Assembly (NCBI GenBank): GCA_017625835.1
Contig: JAGAKF010000099.1
Location: 27,695 to 91,694 of the forward strand
DNA length: 64,000 nt
Origin: Clostridia bacterium
Lineage (GTDB): Bacteria; Bacillota; Clostridia; Oscillospirales; Acutalibacteraceae
Direction of reading: 5' to 3'
Shown piece after piece: positions 17,116-26,183 of the stretch. Numbering within the stretch: the first letter of the stretch is position 1; the number at the start of each line of letters is the position of its first letter. Made by a program: the position numbers and the translations under genes. The notes under the pieces are model-generated. The model saw nothing but the letters and a program-made list of their open reading frames with translations. It was not told the DNA's origin and did not search any database.

Positions 17116-19437
17116 ATGGAAATTACAAAGGTCAGGGATTTCGTTATCCGAAAAAGCACCGATACAGCAAATGCTCTGGAGTTTAATCCTGTTGTGAAAA
17201 GTCTGCTGACTTTAGTCGGTTCTTTTTTGCTTACTAATCCGTTTGTTTCGGGAGAATTTTCACCCTTTGCCGTCTCGCTTGCGGCGGCTTCAACCGCAGT
17301 AAATTCTTTCTGGGCAGGAGTCGGCGGAATCATCGGCTCTTTTTTCTTTTTTGACGGGACGGACTGCGTTAAATACTGTGCATCAATTCTTCTGTGCATA
17401 CTGATACGAAATCTTTACGAGAGGTATCTGCCCGAAAACTTTCACGGGACAGCCCTCTTACTGAATTCATTTTTCAGCTTTTTTCTCATCGGCTCGGCAA
17501 TTATGCTGGCAACGGGTTTTGAGCTTGAAGCCTTTCTGTCCGTAGCATATGAATCCGTGCTGTGCTGTGCGGGGGCATATCTTTTCTTCAACTGTGTAGC
17601 AATCGTCTGGGGTAAAAAGGACGTCTCATTGTTCTCCACATTTGAAATCATAACGGTTTTGCTGACAGTCGGAATCATCCTTATGCCGTTTTATAAATAC
17701 AAAATCCTTAATATTTCACCCGTAACAATCCTCTTCGCCTTTCTCACGCTCGTTTTCGCAAAACTCCGCAATTCAAACGGCGGTGCGCTCTGCGGAATCT
17801 GCCTCGGTTCCGTTGCAGGATTAAGCTCGGGAATCGGTTTTTCAAGCCTCGGCTTTGCTTTGGGCGGTCTTCTCGGCGGTGAGCTTTCCCGAAAAGGTAA
17901 GCTGTGGTGTGCAATCGGCTATATCCTGCCGATTGTCGTCTGCGCCTTTGCTGACGGCACGCTTATCTCCTTTATGACAATCTTTGAAGGTATAATCGCC
18001 TGCATTGTATTCATCGCAATCCCCGAAAAGTATTACGATGCGCTTTCGTCAAAGGTAAATGTGCCCGTACCGACTTACATAAAAAGTGACGCTTCGCGTG
18101 CACTTACCGACAAGCTTCTCGAAACATCGCAGGCGATTGACGACGTCTCCTCCTGCATTTCAACCGTACAGGATACGCTGAATCCGTTGATACAGACCCG
18201 TCTTAATAATGTATTGAAAAGCGCGTGGTGCAAAGTCTGCTCCGAGTGCGAGCTGAAAGGAAGCTGCCGAAGCGAAGTAAAAACACCGAAGGACGAGGAT
18301 ATTGAAAAAATCGCTCAGGCACTTTGCAACAATGCCGATCTTGACGAGACGCGTTTTCCGAAAGGATTTTATACATCCTGCTACTGCTTCAGTGAAATGC
18401 GAAGCGAGCTTTACAACCGCTATCTTTCTTTTACGGCATCACTCGGCGCGCAGGGCAAGGTCGAGCAGATTCAAAGCCTGATGTGCGAACAGTTCAGCAA
18501 TATGGCGGACATTCTCAGCCACATTGCGCTCGACTTTGACGACGATATAAGGACAAACGCCGACATCGCTGAGCTTTGCGCGAACGAGGCGCGTGAGGTC
18601 GGACTCAATGTAATAACGGCTGAATGTTACCTCGACAAATTCGGCAGAACAACCGTAAAGCTCAGCACCGTCCAACCGCGTGCCGATTTCAACATAACCC
18701 AATTCACGCACAATCTTTCAACCGCTACGGGAACAAAATTCGAGATTCCCGACCTTGAAGAAGACGGTGAAAACTGCACTCTTACATTCAGACAGAGTAT
18801 CGACTTCAACGTTGCAATCGGAGCGATCAGCCGCGCAACAGACGATGAACCCGTCTGCGGTGATTATTACAGAAGCTTCAGGGACAGCGACGACAGATAC
18901 ATCGTTATCCTCAGCGACGGAATGGGTACGGGAAACCGAGCTGCCGTTGATTCGGCTATGGCAACGGAGCTTTTTTCTAAACTTGTACGGTCGGGTGTCG
19001 GTTTTGAATGCGCACTGTCAATCACAAATTCAGCTCTTCTTGTCAAAAGCACCGACGAATCGCTTGCAACGCTTGACGTCGTCTGCATCGACCTTTACAC
19101 AGGCAAAACGGATTTTATGAAAGCAGGCGCGGCAGCAACATTTATCCGCCACAAAGACAGCGTTGCACAGCTTGAGCAGACGTCGCTTCCGATCGGTATT
19201 CTTAAGGATATCGGATTCGCAAACGCGACGGCAACACTTTCAAAGGGAGACATCATCCTTATGGTTTCCGACGGCATACTCGGAGACTGCAACAACTGGA
19301 TTCAACACGAACTGAAATCCTGGGACACAGCAAAATCGCCCGACGAGCTTGCAAAATTCATACTGAACTCTGCGTGCGAAAGAAAAATCGGCAAGCACCT
19401 TGATGATATGACTGCGATTGCGGTTTACATAGAATAG
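17116..19437 (+). CDS. spoIIE: Stage II sporulation protein E (SpoIIE phosphatase)
   Basis: 773 residues (about 827 in Bacillus subtilis). The first 300 residues hold around ten hydrophobic helices, followed by a regulatory region with paired cysteines (CKVCSECELKGSC) and a C-terminal PP2C phosphatase with SDGMGTGNRAA near residues 600-610 and MVSDGILGD at about 716. SpoIIE sits at the polar septum, dephosphorylates SpoIIAA and so activates sigma-F in the forespore. Ribosome site AAGGAAAGGA precedes the ATG. Strong sign of a sporulating lineage; neighbours are not sporulation genes. Confidence 0.96.
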   Translation: MEITKVRDFVIRKSTDTANALEFNPVVKSLLTLVGSFLLTNPFVSGEFSPFAVSLAAASTAVNSFWAGVGGIIGSFFFFDGTDCVKYCASILLCILIRNLYERYLPENFHGTALLLNSFFSFFLIGSAIMLATGFELEAFLSVAYESVLCCAGAYLFFNCVAIVWGKKDVSLFSTFEIITVLLTVGIILMPFYKYKILNISPVTILFAFLTLVFAKLRNSNGGALCGICLGSVAGLSSGIGFSSLGFALGGLLGGELSRKGKLWCAIGYILPIVVCAFADGTLISFMTIFEGIIACIVFIAIPEKYYDALSSKVNVPVPTYIKSDASRALTDKLLETSQAIDDVSSCISTVQDTLNPLIQTRLNNVLKSAWCKVCSECELKGSCRSEVKTPKDEDIEKIAQALCNNADLDETRFPKGFYTSCYCFSEMRSELYNRYLSFTASLGAQGKVEQIQSLMCEQFSNMADILSHIALDFDDDIRTNADIAELCANEAREVGLNVITAECYLDKFGRTTVKLSTVQPRADFNITQFTHNLSTATGTKFEIPDLEEDGENCTLTFRQSIDFNVAIGAISRATDDEPVCGDYYRSFRDSDDRYIVILSDGMGTGNRAAVDSAMATELFSKLVRSGVGFECALSITNSALLVKSTDESLATLDVVCIDLYTGKTDFMKAGAAATFIRHKDSVAQLEQTSLPIGILKDIGFANATATLSKGDIILMVSDGILGDCNNWIQHELKSWDTAKSPDELAKFILNSACERKIGKHLDDMTAIAVYIE

Positions 19438-19466
19438 TTGACACCAAACATCATCTGTGATAATCT
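19438..19466 (+). promoter_or_regulatory. Promoter directly after spoIIE
   Basis: TTGACA at 19438-19443, immediately after the spoIIE stop, then 17 nt and TAATCT (or GATAAT two bases earlier). It would start transcription near 19473 for the small membrane protein at 19483. Confidence 0.55.
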
Positions 19467-19482
19467 GTTCACGGTGATTAAA

Positions 19483-20019
19483 ATGAAAAAATTCAAGTTT
19501 AACTGGTACTTCTGGTTTTTATCTGTGCTGGTTATATTAGTTTTGGTGTTTGGCGGAAAAATGGCATATGATCTTTTTACAAATCAAGTGCAGGACGAAA
19601 ACGGACTTATCGACCCCCTCACATCTTTGATTCTTGCTGTTATTTTCGCTTTTATCTGGGTCATTTACGCAATATCAGGGATAACAATGCTAAATTTAGC
19701 GATTAAAAACAATTTTCATTGCCTCGAAATCACAGACAGAGGCATTGAAAACACCGCCGTTTTTGTAAACTTTTTTGCTTTGATTATAATACTTCCCGTT
19801 AAATGTATTCCGTGGGAAGCGGTCAAATCTTACGAAAACGATATCCTTGGTCTTCGTGTGAAAGTTCATACCGATCATGTCGAGGCAGGGTTTCTTGCAA
19901 AGCTTATACTTAAAATTACAGGCTATCAATTTTGTCAGGGAATAGTAAAGCCTAAAGTTACAGACGATGACCTTGCTCCATACAAGCACAGGTTTTCAAC
20001 CGAGAATAAATCTTTCTGA
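19483..20019 (+). CDS. Small membrane protein with PH-like domain (STM3941-like)
   Basis: 178 residues. Two membrane helices (about 8-28 and 42-68) are followed by a soluble part with LEITDRGIENTAVFVN and IPWEAVKSYEND, the layout of STM3941-type proteins with a bacterial PH-like fold. Function unknown. The start is ATG 19483 (MKKFKFNW) rather than a TTG at 19438, because that TTG is part of a -35 box. It has its own terminator. Confidence 0.7.
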   Translation: MKKFKFNWYFWFLSVLVILVLVFGGKMAYDLFTNQVQDENGLIDPLTSLILAVIFAFIWVIYAISGITMLNLAIKNNFHCLEITDRGIENTAVFVNFFALIIILPVKCIPWEAVKSYENDILGLRVKVHTDHVEAGFLAKLILKITGYQFCQGIVKPKVTDDDLAPYKHRFSTENKSF

Positions 20020-20025
20020 ATCAAG

Positions 20026-20067
20026 CCCGAAGGTGCAGAAATCTGCACTTTCGGTTTTTATTTTTTA
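20026..20067 (+). terminator. Terminator after the PH-like protein
   Basis: CCGAAGGTGCAGA pairs with TCTGCACTTTCGG, 13 bp with one G-T pair and a 2-4 nt loop, followed by TTTTTATTTTTT. Confidence 0.92.
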
Positions 20068-20071
20068 CTAC

Positions 20072-20100
20072 TTGCTTTGCCTGTCCATACCCTGTATAAT
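20072..20100 (+). promoter_or_regulatory. Promoter of eutH
   Basis: TTGCTT at 20072-20077, 17 nt, TATAAT at 20095-20100; predicted start about 20107, 24 nt before the coding start. Confidence 0.75.
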
Positions 20101-20130
20101 GTAACAAGTACATAAAACGGATGTGATTTT

Positions 20131-21210
20131 TTGGCACAGATACTTGCAACAGTAATGGCAGTCTTCGCCGTAATAGGTGCGCTCGATAAGGTTTTCGACA
20201 ACCGTCTGAAGCTCGGCGATGAATTTGAAAAAGGCATAACAACCCTCGGCCCTCTTTCGCTTTCAATGCTGGGTATGATGACTATTGCTCCTGCGCTTGC
20301 CGACCTTCTTCTGCCCGTAATAACCCCCGTGGCGAATCTTTTGCACTTCGATCCGTCTGCGCTCGCAGGAATACTTATTGCAAACGATATGGGCGGTGCG
20401 GCACTCGCGGATTCGGTCGCTTCGGACGAGCTCCTCGGCGCCTTCCACGGGCTTTGCGTTGCTTCAATGCTCGGCGCAACGATTTCATTCACAATTCCTG
20501 TTGCACTTCAATCCTCGAAGAAAGAAAATCACGACGATGTTCTTCTCGGTCTTCTTTGCGGTATCTGCACAATTCCACTCGGCTGTTTTGTTTCAGGACT
20601 CGTAATGGGTATATCACCGCTGACGGTTCTTCTTAATCTCTCCCCTGCTTTGCTCATATCCGTTATCATAATCATCGGTCTTCTTAAATTCCCGAAAATC
20701 TCAATCAAAATTTTCTCCGTTTTCGGAAAGTTTATTTCAATTCTCATCACCTGCGGTCTCGCCCTCGGTATTTTCCAGACTCTTACGGGAAAAATAATCC
20801 TTGAGAACACGGCTCCGCTTTCGGAAAGTGCAATGACTGTTTTCACAATCTGCATCACTCTGGCAGGTACGTTTCCGCTTATTGCAATTATTTCAAAGCT
20901 TCTGAAAAAGCCGCTTTCTGCCCTCGGCAAAAAGCTCGGACTTGACGACACTTCCGTCGTGGGACTTATCGCAACACTCGCAAACTCAATCGCTACGATG
21001 GAAAGCGCAGACAGGATGAACCGCAAAGGCAGAGTTATGAACCTTGCTTTTGCAGTGTCTGCCGCATTTGTTTTCGGCGACCACCTTGCATTCACATTAT
21101 CCTACAACGAGGCGCATATAGTCCCCGTGATTGTCGGCAAGCTCGTCGCAGGATTCTCCGCTCTGGCAGTTGCAATCGTCCTTGAAAAGAAGACGGCAAA
21201 GGCAAAATAA
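20131..21210 (+). CDS. eutH: Ethanolamine transporter EutH
   Basis: 359 residues with about ten to eleven membrane helices. Recognised by the EutH pattern: KLGDEFEKGITTLGPLSLSM, ANDMGGAALADSVA and the late NSIATMESADRMNRKG with FGDHLAF. EutH brings ethanolamine into the cell. The start is TTG 20131, with a weak GGATGTGA site ahead. No other eut gene (ammonia-lyase, microcompartment shell, EutVW regulator) is present nearby, so this is a stand-alone transporter. Inner membrane of a Gram-positive-type cell. Confidence 0.9.
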   Translation: MAQILATVMAVFAVIGALDKVFDNRLKLGDEFEKGITTLGPLSLSMLGMMTIAPALADLLLPVITPVANLLHFDPSALAGILIANDMGGAALADSVASDELLGAFHGLCVASMLGATISFTIPVALQSSKKENHDDVLLGLLCGICTIPLGCFVSGLVMGISPLTVLLNLSPALLISVIIIIGLLKFPKISIKIFSVFGKFISILITCGLALGIFQTLTGKIILENTAPLSESAMTVFTICITLAGTFPLIAIISKLLKKPLSALGKKLGLDDTSVVGLIATLANSIATMESADRMNRKGRVMNLAFAVSAAFVFGDHLAFTLSYNEAHIVPVIVGKLVAGFSALAVAIVLEKKTAKAK

Positions 21211-21238
21211 AAATTTCTGAAAAAATTTCAAAAAAGTG

Positions 21239-21267
21239 TTGACAAAACCGATTCTGCTGTGTATAAT
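21239..21267 (+). promoter_or_regulatory. Promoter of tRNA-Gln
   Basis: TTGACA (21239-21244), 17 nt, TATAAT (21262-21267): full consensus, 14 nt before the tRNA. Confidence 0.9.
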
Positions 21268-21281
21268 AGCTTTTGTTCTTT

Positions 21282-21355
21282 AGCGGAATTGTGTAACGGT
21301 AGCACGACAGACTCTGACTCTGTTTGTTGGGGTTCGAATCCCTATTCCGCTGCCA
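21282..21355 (+). tRNA. tRNA-Gln (anticodon CUG)
   Basis: Acceptor stem AGCGGAA/TTCCGCT, discriminator G and encoded CCA. D arm GTGT..GCAC; anticodon stem ACAGA/TCTGT with loop CTCTGAC, giving anticodon CTG (reads CAG); T stem TGGGG/CCCTA with loop TTCGAAT. It has a consensus promoter and its own terminator, so it is a single-gene unit. Confidence 0.95.
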
Positions 21356-21356
21356 T

Positions 21357-21390
21357 AAAAAGCAGGTCGAAAGACCTGCTTTTATTTTTT
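21357..21390 (+). terminator. Terminator of tRNA-Gln
   Basis: AAAAGCAGGTC, GAAA tetraloop, GACCTGCTTTT, then ATTTTTTG, 2 nt past the CCA end. Confidence 0.95.
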
Positions 21391-21410
21391 GTTTAACAAA
21401 AAACAGAGAT

Positions 21411-21460
21411 AAAAATCCGAACTCTTTATCAACTGTGATACAAGAGTTCGGATTGATTTT
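21411..21460. terminator. Bidirectional terminator after the GNAT gene
   Basis: AATCCGAACTCTT (21414-21426) pairs with AAGAGTTCGGATT (21442-21454); T-rich runs follow on both strands (GATTTTTTATT on plus, TTTTTATC on minus). It ends the minus-strand acetyltransferase operon. Confidence 0.85.
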
Positions 21461-22621
21461 TTATTCAGACCATTTGCTGTCTGTAAAGCGCGTCTGTCGG
21501 AACGGGAAAGCTCTGAAGAAATCGTCAGCATTACCGTTAATCTCAACACCGTCGATATAAACGGCACTTTCAGCTGTATGCCCCTCCCCTGCAAGCAAGA
21601 GCCTTACTGCCGCAGGAGCAGTGAGCGCGATGTCATAATCTCCGTCAGCTTTACGCGAAACTGTCGCTTTGCCGTCCTTATATTCAACTTCAAAGATTCC
21701 CTGATTCTGTTCAAATTCATCCAGACTTTTTATTCTGAATCTGCCCGATTTTTCAGGATAAATATTGCTTTCAAGAAGCTTTTGCATATTGTATATTCTT
21801 CCTGCAACGCCGCCTTTTGTTTCATAAACGACACCGTCAAGTCTGTCCGTAAGGCAGGCAAAGGGCGAACCCGGATATTGCGTATTCACAATTAATGTTT
21901 TTACAATTCCGTCGTATCCGCGAAGGAAACCGACAATGCCGTTAAGCGCATCGGGAGTAAGAACATAAAGATCGTCGACAACAAGATCGTTCGGTCTGTT
22001 CACCTTGAAGCGTACGTATCCGTCGGCCGTTCCGTTTTTATCGCGGTGGATGTATGTATAATCGGCCTCCTCAAAAGGAGTGTCGCAAAAATGCTTTTTG
22101 TCTTCGCGCAGAGTCATAAGATTTTCTTTCAGCGCGCATTTTGCATGAAGCTCACTCAGTTCGGCAAACTGCTCGCCGTTATAAAGCTCAACGTCGGTAC
22201 TTCTCGGAATATTTTTCAACTGTTCAAAGGGAACCTTTATCGAGAACATACGGTTAAGATTTGCGAATCCGAATTTCTCATAACACGAGATTGAAAACGG
22301 ATGCAGAAAGCCGAAAGTCCAGTCATTTTCAACCGCAATTTTACCGACTTCTTCAAAAATTTTTCTTACGCAACCTGTTCTGCGGTATTCGGGCAGACTG
22401 CACACGCCGCTTATAACAATTGCTTCAAGAAACTTTCCGCAGTAGTTGCTCCGAAAATCAAAAAGTTCAACACCTGCAACCAGCTTACCGTTATCGAAAG
22501 CGGCGAGTACGGGAAAATCAACGTACGAGTCTTCCTCCGCATTGAATTTCCATATAAAAGATGCAGCCGAAACTTTCTGATAATCAGCAGCTTCTGCCGA
22601 AGTGATATATCTGACTTCCAT
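21461..22621 (-). CDS. Eis-like GNAT N-acetyltransferase
   Basis: 386 residues. The N-terminal GNAT half has the acetyl-CoA loop VCSLPEYRRTGCVRKIFEEV (about 95-114), a middle GNAT-like half follows, and the C-terminal third resembles the sterol-carrier (SCP2) fold of the Eis family (GRFRIKSLDEFEQNQGIFEV). Eis proteins acetylate amines such as aminoglycosides or polyamines; the substrate here is unknown. GGAG 6 nt before the ATG. It lies 26 nt after the GPH transporter gene and is probably its operon partner. Confidence 0.85.
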   Translation of the reverse strand: MEVRYITSAEAADYQKVSAASFIWKFNAEEDSYVDFPVLAAFDNGKLVAGVELFDFRSNYCGKFLEAIVISGVCSLPEYRRTGCVRKIFEEVGKIAVENDWTFGFLHPFSISCYEKFGFANLNRMFSIKVPFEQLKNIPRSTDVELYNGEQFAELSELHAKCALKENLMTLREDKKHFCDTPFEEADYTYIHRDKNGTADGYVRFKVNRPNDLVVDDLYVLTPDALNGIVGFLRGYDGIVKTLIVNTQYPGSPFACLTDRLDGVVYETKGGVAGRIYNMQKLLESNIYPEKSGRFRIKSLDEFEQNQGIFEVEYKDGKATVSRKADGDYDIALTAPAAVRLLLAGEGHTAESAVYIDGVEINGNADDFFRAFPFRQTRFTDSKWSE

Positions 22622-22647
22622 AGTTTTCTCCGTTTCTGAAAAATTGA

Positions 22648-24252
22648 TTATTTCTGTTCTGAACCGACCGTTGCAAGACCCAAAACGTTTTCCGCATCAT
22701 TTTCAAGAGTCTCGGAAACAAGCTTGCGACGTGCAATAAGTTCAGCGTACATTCTTTCCTTCTTGTCGTTATCAAGATCGTAGAAAAGCATCGGGATAAT
22801 ACCGAGCGATCCTGTAACGGCAGGAATAATTGTAAACATTGCAAACAGGAAAAATTTAACCTTGTCTGTCTGCTCTTTACCCGTGCGGAAAGCATCGGCT
22901 TCATAGCCGATAATTTTCTTGATAAATGTTGTAACAACCGTACTGGTATTTGAAGAAACCTTTGCGGCAATGTCCTTTGTAACGGAAGCCATCGCCTCGG
23001 TACGGTAGCCGTTTTTCCATTCGCAGTAGTCCATTGCTTCGTTATACATCTCCGTTCCGATAACGGACTTAAGGCCGAAGAACAACGTCCAGATGATTTC
23101 CCACAGAGCCATCGCAATACCCATCGGGACAACCTTCTGGTACATACCGCCCGAATAGTCGCCTTTCATTCCTATACATCCGAAGATAAAAACGGGAACG
23201 TAAAGGATATTACCGATTTCTTTTGCAAGTATGTAAAGCACGCGGCTGGAGAAATGTTTTCTCATCCACGGAACCCAGGCATAGCTGGCAGGGCTTATAG
23301 GGGCCGCAGGAATACCCGCAACGAGCGTCATTGAGGAGAAATGCAGAACGTCGGTATAATAGTCGTCCTGACTTCCCTTGATCGCAAATCCGCTGAGGAA
23401 GTCTGACAGCGTTATCAGCAATAACGGTTTATTGTTGATAACGGACTTCACAGACTGGATAATACTCGGTGTTCTTACGGACTGCATAACTCTTTCTTTC
23501 GAATTATAGAAGAACCAAAAAGAGGCAAGGCTCGAAGCCACCGTAGTGAAAATACCCATACCTACAAAGAGGTTGGTATATGCATTTGAAAGCTTGATCG
23601 GATTCTTGACGTACATTCCTCTGAAAACGTCAATAAGGATTGTAACCGCCTGCTCGGGCAGCTTTTCGCCGAAGAAGCCCGAGGCGAAGTTTGCTAAAGT
23701 AATAAGCCTTGTACGGTCAATGGGATTCGGCGTAATTGTAGCCATAAGTCCTGTTCTTGAAATCGTCTGGAATGTTGTAACGCCTTCTCGTGTGACCGTA
23801 ATAAACAGATAGAAAATAAACTTAAGAATGCTCGTGGGTGATGTCCCTGCGAACAGGTGCGGCATCAACCAGTAAAGAGAAGTAAGCAGGCAACCCGGTA
23901 ACGCAAGGAACATCAGATACGGTCGGAATTTACCCCAACGGGTACGTGTTTTATCGACAATCGCGCCGAAAATCATATCGTTGACAATGTCCCATACACT
24001 GTTGAGAGCATTAACAATAGTCTGCAAGCCAAGGTCAACACCTACGATGCTCGTGATAAAACGTGTGGAGTAGATGTTGATATTGAAGCTCTGTGCAGCG
24101 TCCCAGATTATAAAGCCGAGAGTCTCCTTTGAACCGACGTAACGACGGTTCAGAACTCTTTTTGCAACATTCGTTTCATCCTGAGTTGCTTGTTTTTCGC
24201 GAAGATCACCGAATGATTTTGAATTGGCATCAGTTTCCTTTTTGGTTGGCAT
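22648..24252 (-). CDS. GPH-family sugar:cation symporter
   Basis: 534 residues, about twelve membrane helices after a charged 35-residue start. The GPH/MFS_2 motif DKTRTRWGKFRPYL follows helix 2-3 and a large loop lies mid-protein. Family members import glycosides, pentosides or hexuronides with H+ or Na+; the substrate cannot be told. ATG 24252 is chosen since AGGGG sits 8 nt upstream. Placed between the secreted ceramidase-like gene (18 nt upstream) and the acetyltransferase, suggesting import of a product released outside the cell. Confidence 0.85.
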   Translation of the reverse strand: MPTKKETDANSKSFGDLREKQATQDETNVAKRVLNRRYVGSKETLGFIIWDAAQSFNINIYSTRFITSIVGVDLGLQTIVNALNSVWDIVNDMIFGAIVDKTRTRWGKFRPYLMFLALPGCLLTSLYWLMPHLFAGTSPTSILKFIFYLFITVTREGVTTFQTISRTGLMATITPNPIDRTRLITLANFASGFFGEKLPEQAVTILIDVFRGMYVKNPIKLSNAYTNLFVGMGIFTTVASSLASFWFFYNSKERVMQSVRTPSIIQSVKSVINNKPLLLITLSDFLSGFAIKGSQDDYYTDVLHFSSMTLVAGIPAAPISPASYAWVPWMRKHFSSRVLYILAKEIGNILYVPVFIFGCIGMKGDYSGGMYQKVVPMGIAMALWEIIWTLFFGLKSVIGTEMYNEAMDYCEWKNGYRTEAMASVTKDIAAKVSSNTSTVVTTFIKKIIGYEADAFRTGKEQTDKVKFFLFAMFTIIPAVTGSLGIIPMLFYDLDNDKKERMYAELIARRKLVSETLENDAENVLGLATVGSEQK

Positions 24253-24270
24253 AATTGTCACCCCTGAAAA

Positions 24271-26025
24271 TTACTTTGCTTCTTCTGCAAGTGAATTAAC
24301 AGCACCGATAATCGTTGAGCCTGCCTTGCTGCCTGTTGAAAGCATTTCTTCGTAATGTCTCTGTGCTGGACCGAAAAGCTTTTCTCCAAGATCAGTATTC
24401 CAGAGCGAATCAGCGATAAACGGAGCGTAGTCGTTATCGGGTACTATATAGCCGAGAGCGTCGTTGCAAAGTCCCATAACAAGAACAGTTTTGCCTTCGC
24501 CGATAAGATCCGCAGTAATATCAAGCTCCCAGTCTTCGCCGAGGTAAGATTCTGTTTTATCAACAACCTCACCGTAAACGAGCTGTGGAACAAGCTCACC
24601 CGGAACGGTAAGCATTACAATATCCGTACCGAGTTCAAGATAACCGACTTCCGTTATTACGGAATATCCGCTGGGAGCAGTTTTGTCCCGTACTGTCGTT
24701 GTTCCGAGAAGTCCCGAAACAGCACCGAGCTCGATAAGGCCGTAGTCCATCGGGACTGTAACTTCTGCCATTTTAACATTGAGCATAGGTTCAACAGGTT
24801 TTGCATCTGCCTGAGCTTCGAGAATGAGCCTTGCAAATTCGTAACCGAGCGTCTTTGCTCCATAATAGGGTTCGTTGCCCGGATCAGCAGCGATTTGTGC
24901 GTTAACCTCGTCAATAATTGACTGAGTCTGAACGCCACCCTTGTTTACTGAAATCGGTGACTGCGCACCCTGAATAAATGCAAAATTCATTCCTGCCTCG
25001 TTCATTTTTTCTTCGATATAATGAGGGAAGTCAGCAGAAAGGAGCTTTGTTGCTCTGTCGATCGTTGTAGGATGTGCGCCGAGATTAGCAAAAACTGTCG
25101 GAGCTGATTTGGGATTATGCGGTACAAACTTGAAACAAGCAAATACGTGCTGATATCCTTCTTTGTTGTATCGCTTATTGAAAATATAATCGTATTCGTC
25201 GTCAAGATAGTTCTGGTTTCTTTCACTTCTGCCGATACCTACGGTTTCGAAGTAATAAAGTTCACCTGACTCCATATTACGGTAAGCCTCAACGATAGCA
25301 TCGGATGTACCGTCAACCATCATTGTGTAAACCTCAGGGTCGATACTTCTTGCAGGTTCAAGGAACGGAAGGAAAGAGAACATATTCTGAAACATTTTAG
25401 GGATAATTGCAAGACCGAAGCCCTGAGTGTCGGGAACGGTATGACAATGTGTTGCACTGATATTGATTGCCACGATGTCACTGTCGATGCCGAGCTCTGC
25501 GAGCTTACGTTCAGCTTCTGCACGGATATCGCGTACGTCAGAATTATTGATACCGATACCGTCGAGCGTAACCATTACGACAGTGCCTCTGCCCGAATTG
25601 TCGTTGAGTGCGATTGCGTTTGCGCCCTGATCGTCATACACACCATTGATTTTCTGCGTGAAGTAACCGCCTGTATAATACTCCTTCGAACCGTCCTTAA
25701 GGTTTTCGGGCACCATACTTGCCTTGCCGAAGCCGAGGTTCCATTCAGCTCCCTTTGCAGGCTCATCAATGAAAGCTTCCATACCCTCGTAAAAGTTTTC
25801 ACTTTCGCCTGCATAATACTCGTCAACAGTCGGGAAATCCTTCGGAAAAAGTGCGCCGAAGCCCCTGAAAACGATATTCAGCAAGCCGTTGATTGCATTT
25901 GTTGCGAAAATAATTCCGCTGTTGTCCGCCGCCTGTGCGTCCGATGCGCCGGCAAACGTTGCACCCGTGAAAAGCATTGAGATAACAAGAATAGCTGAAA
26001 CAACTTTGTTGATCGTAGTTTTCAT
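24271..26025 (-). CDS. Secreted neutral/alkaline ceramidase-like protein
   Basis: 584 residues. A signal peptide ends near residue 33 (DAQA-AD). The rest follows the neutral non-lysosomal ceramidase N-terminal domain: VVMVTLDGIGINNSDVRD, ATHCHTVPDTQG (family: ATHTHSGP), LGAHPTTIDRATKLLSADFP and FIQGAQSPIS where true ceramidases have a G-D-x-S-P type serine site. The C-terminal immunoglobulin-like domain of ceramidases seems missing. The substrate may therefore be another amide or glycolipid. ATG 26025 is preferred; an ATG 9 nt upstream is too close to GGAG. First gene of an operon with the GPH transporter and GNAT. Confidence 0.7.
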   Translation of the reverse strand: MKTTINKVVSAILVISMLFTGATFAGASDAQAADNSGIIFATNAINGLLNIVFRGFGALFPKDFPTVDEYYAGESENFYEGMEAFIDEPAKGAEWNLGFGKASMVPENLKDGSKEYYTGGYFTQKINGVYDDQGANAIALNDNSGRGTVVMVTLDGIGINNSDVRDIRAEAERKLAELGIDSDIVAINISATHCHTVPDTQGFGLAIIPKMFQNMFSFLPFLEPARSIDPEVYTMMVDGTSDAIVEAYRNMESGELYYFETVGIGRSERNQNYLDDEYDYIFNKRYNKEGYQHVFACFKFVPHNPKSAPTVFANLGAHPTTIDRATKLLSADFPHYIEEKMNEAGMNFAFIQGAQSPISVNKGGVQTQSIIDEVNAQIAADPGNEPYYGAKTLGYEFARLILEAQADAKPVEPMLNVKMAEVTVPMDYGLIELGAVSGLLGTTTVRDKTAPSGYSVITEVGYLELGTDIVMLTVPGELVPQLVYGEVVDKTESYLGEDWELDITADLIGEGKTVLVMGLCNDALGYIVPDNDYAPFIADSLWNTDLGEKLFGPAQRHYEEMLSTGSKAGSTIIGAVNSLAEEAK

Positions 26026-26137
26026 AAAAACCATCGCTCCTCATATTAAATTTCCCTATTTTCCGTTTCGGAAATCTATAGCTTTATAATACCACGCAAA
26101 CGACAAAAAGTAAATAATTTTGAATGTTTTATATATA

Positions 26138-26175
26138 CGCAAAAAGCAGAGAACGAAACAATCATTCTCTGCTTT
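26138..26175 (-). terminator. Terminator of the dockerin gene
   Basis: AAAGCAGAGAA (26143-26153) pairs with TTCTCTGCTTT (26165-26175), 11 bp; TTTTTGC follows on the minus strand. Confidence 0.9.
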
Positions 26176-26183
26176 AATCTTCA

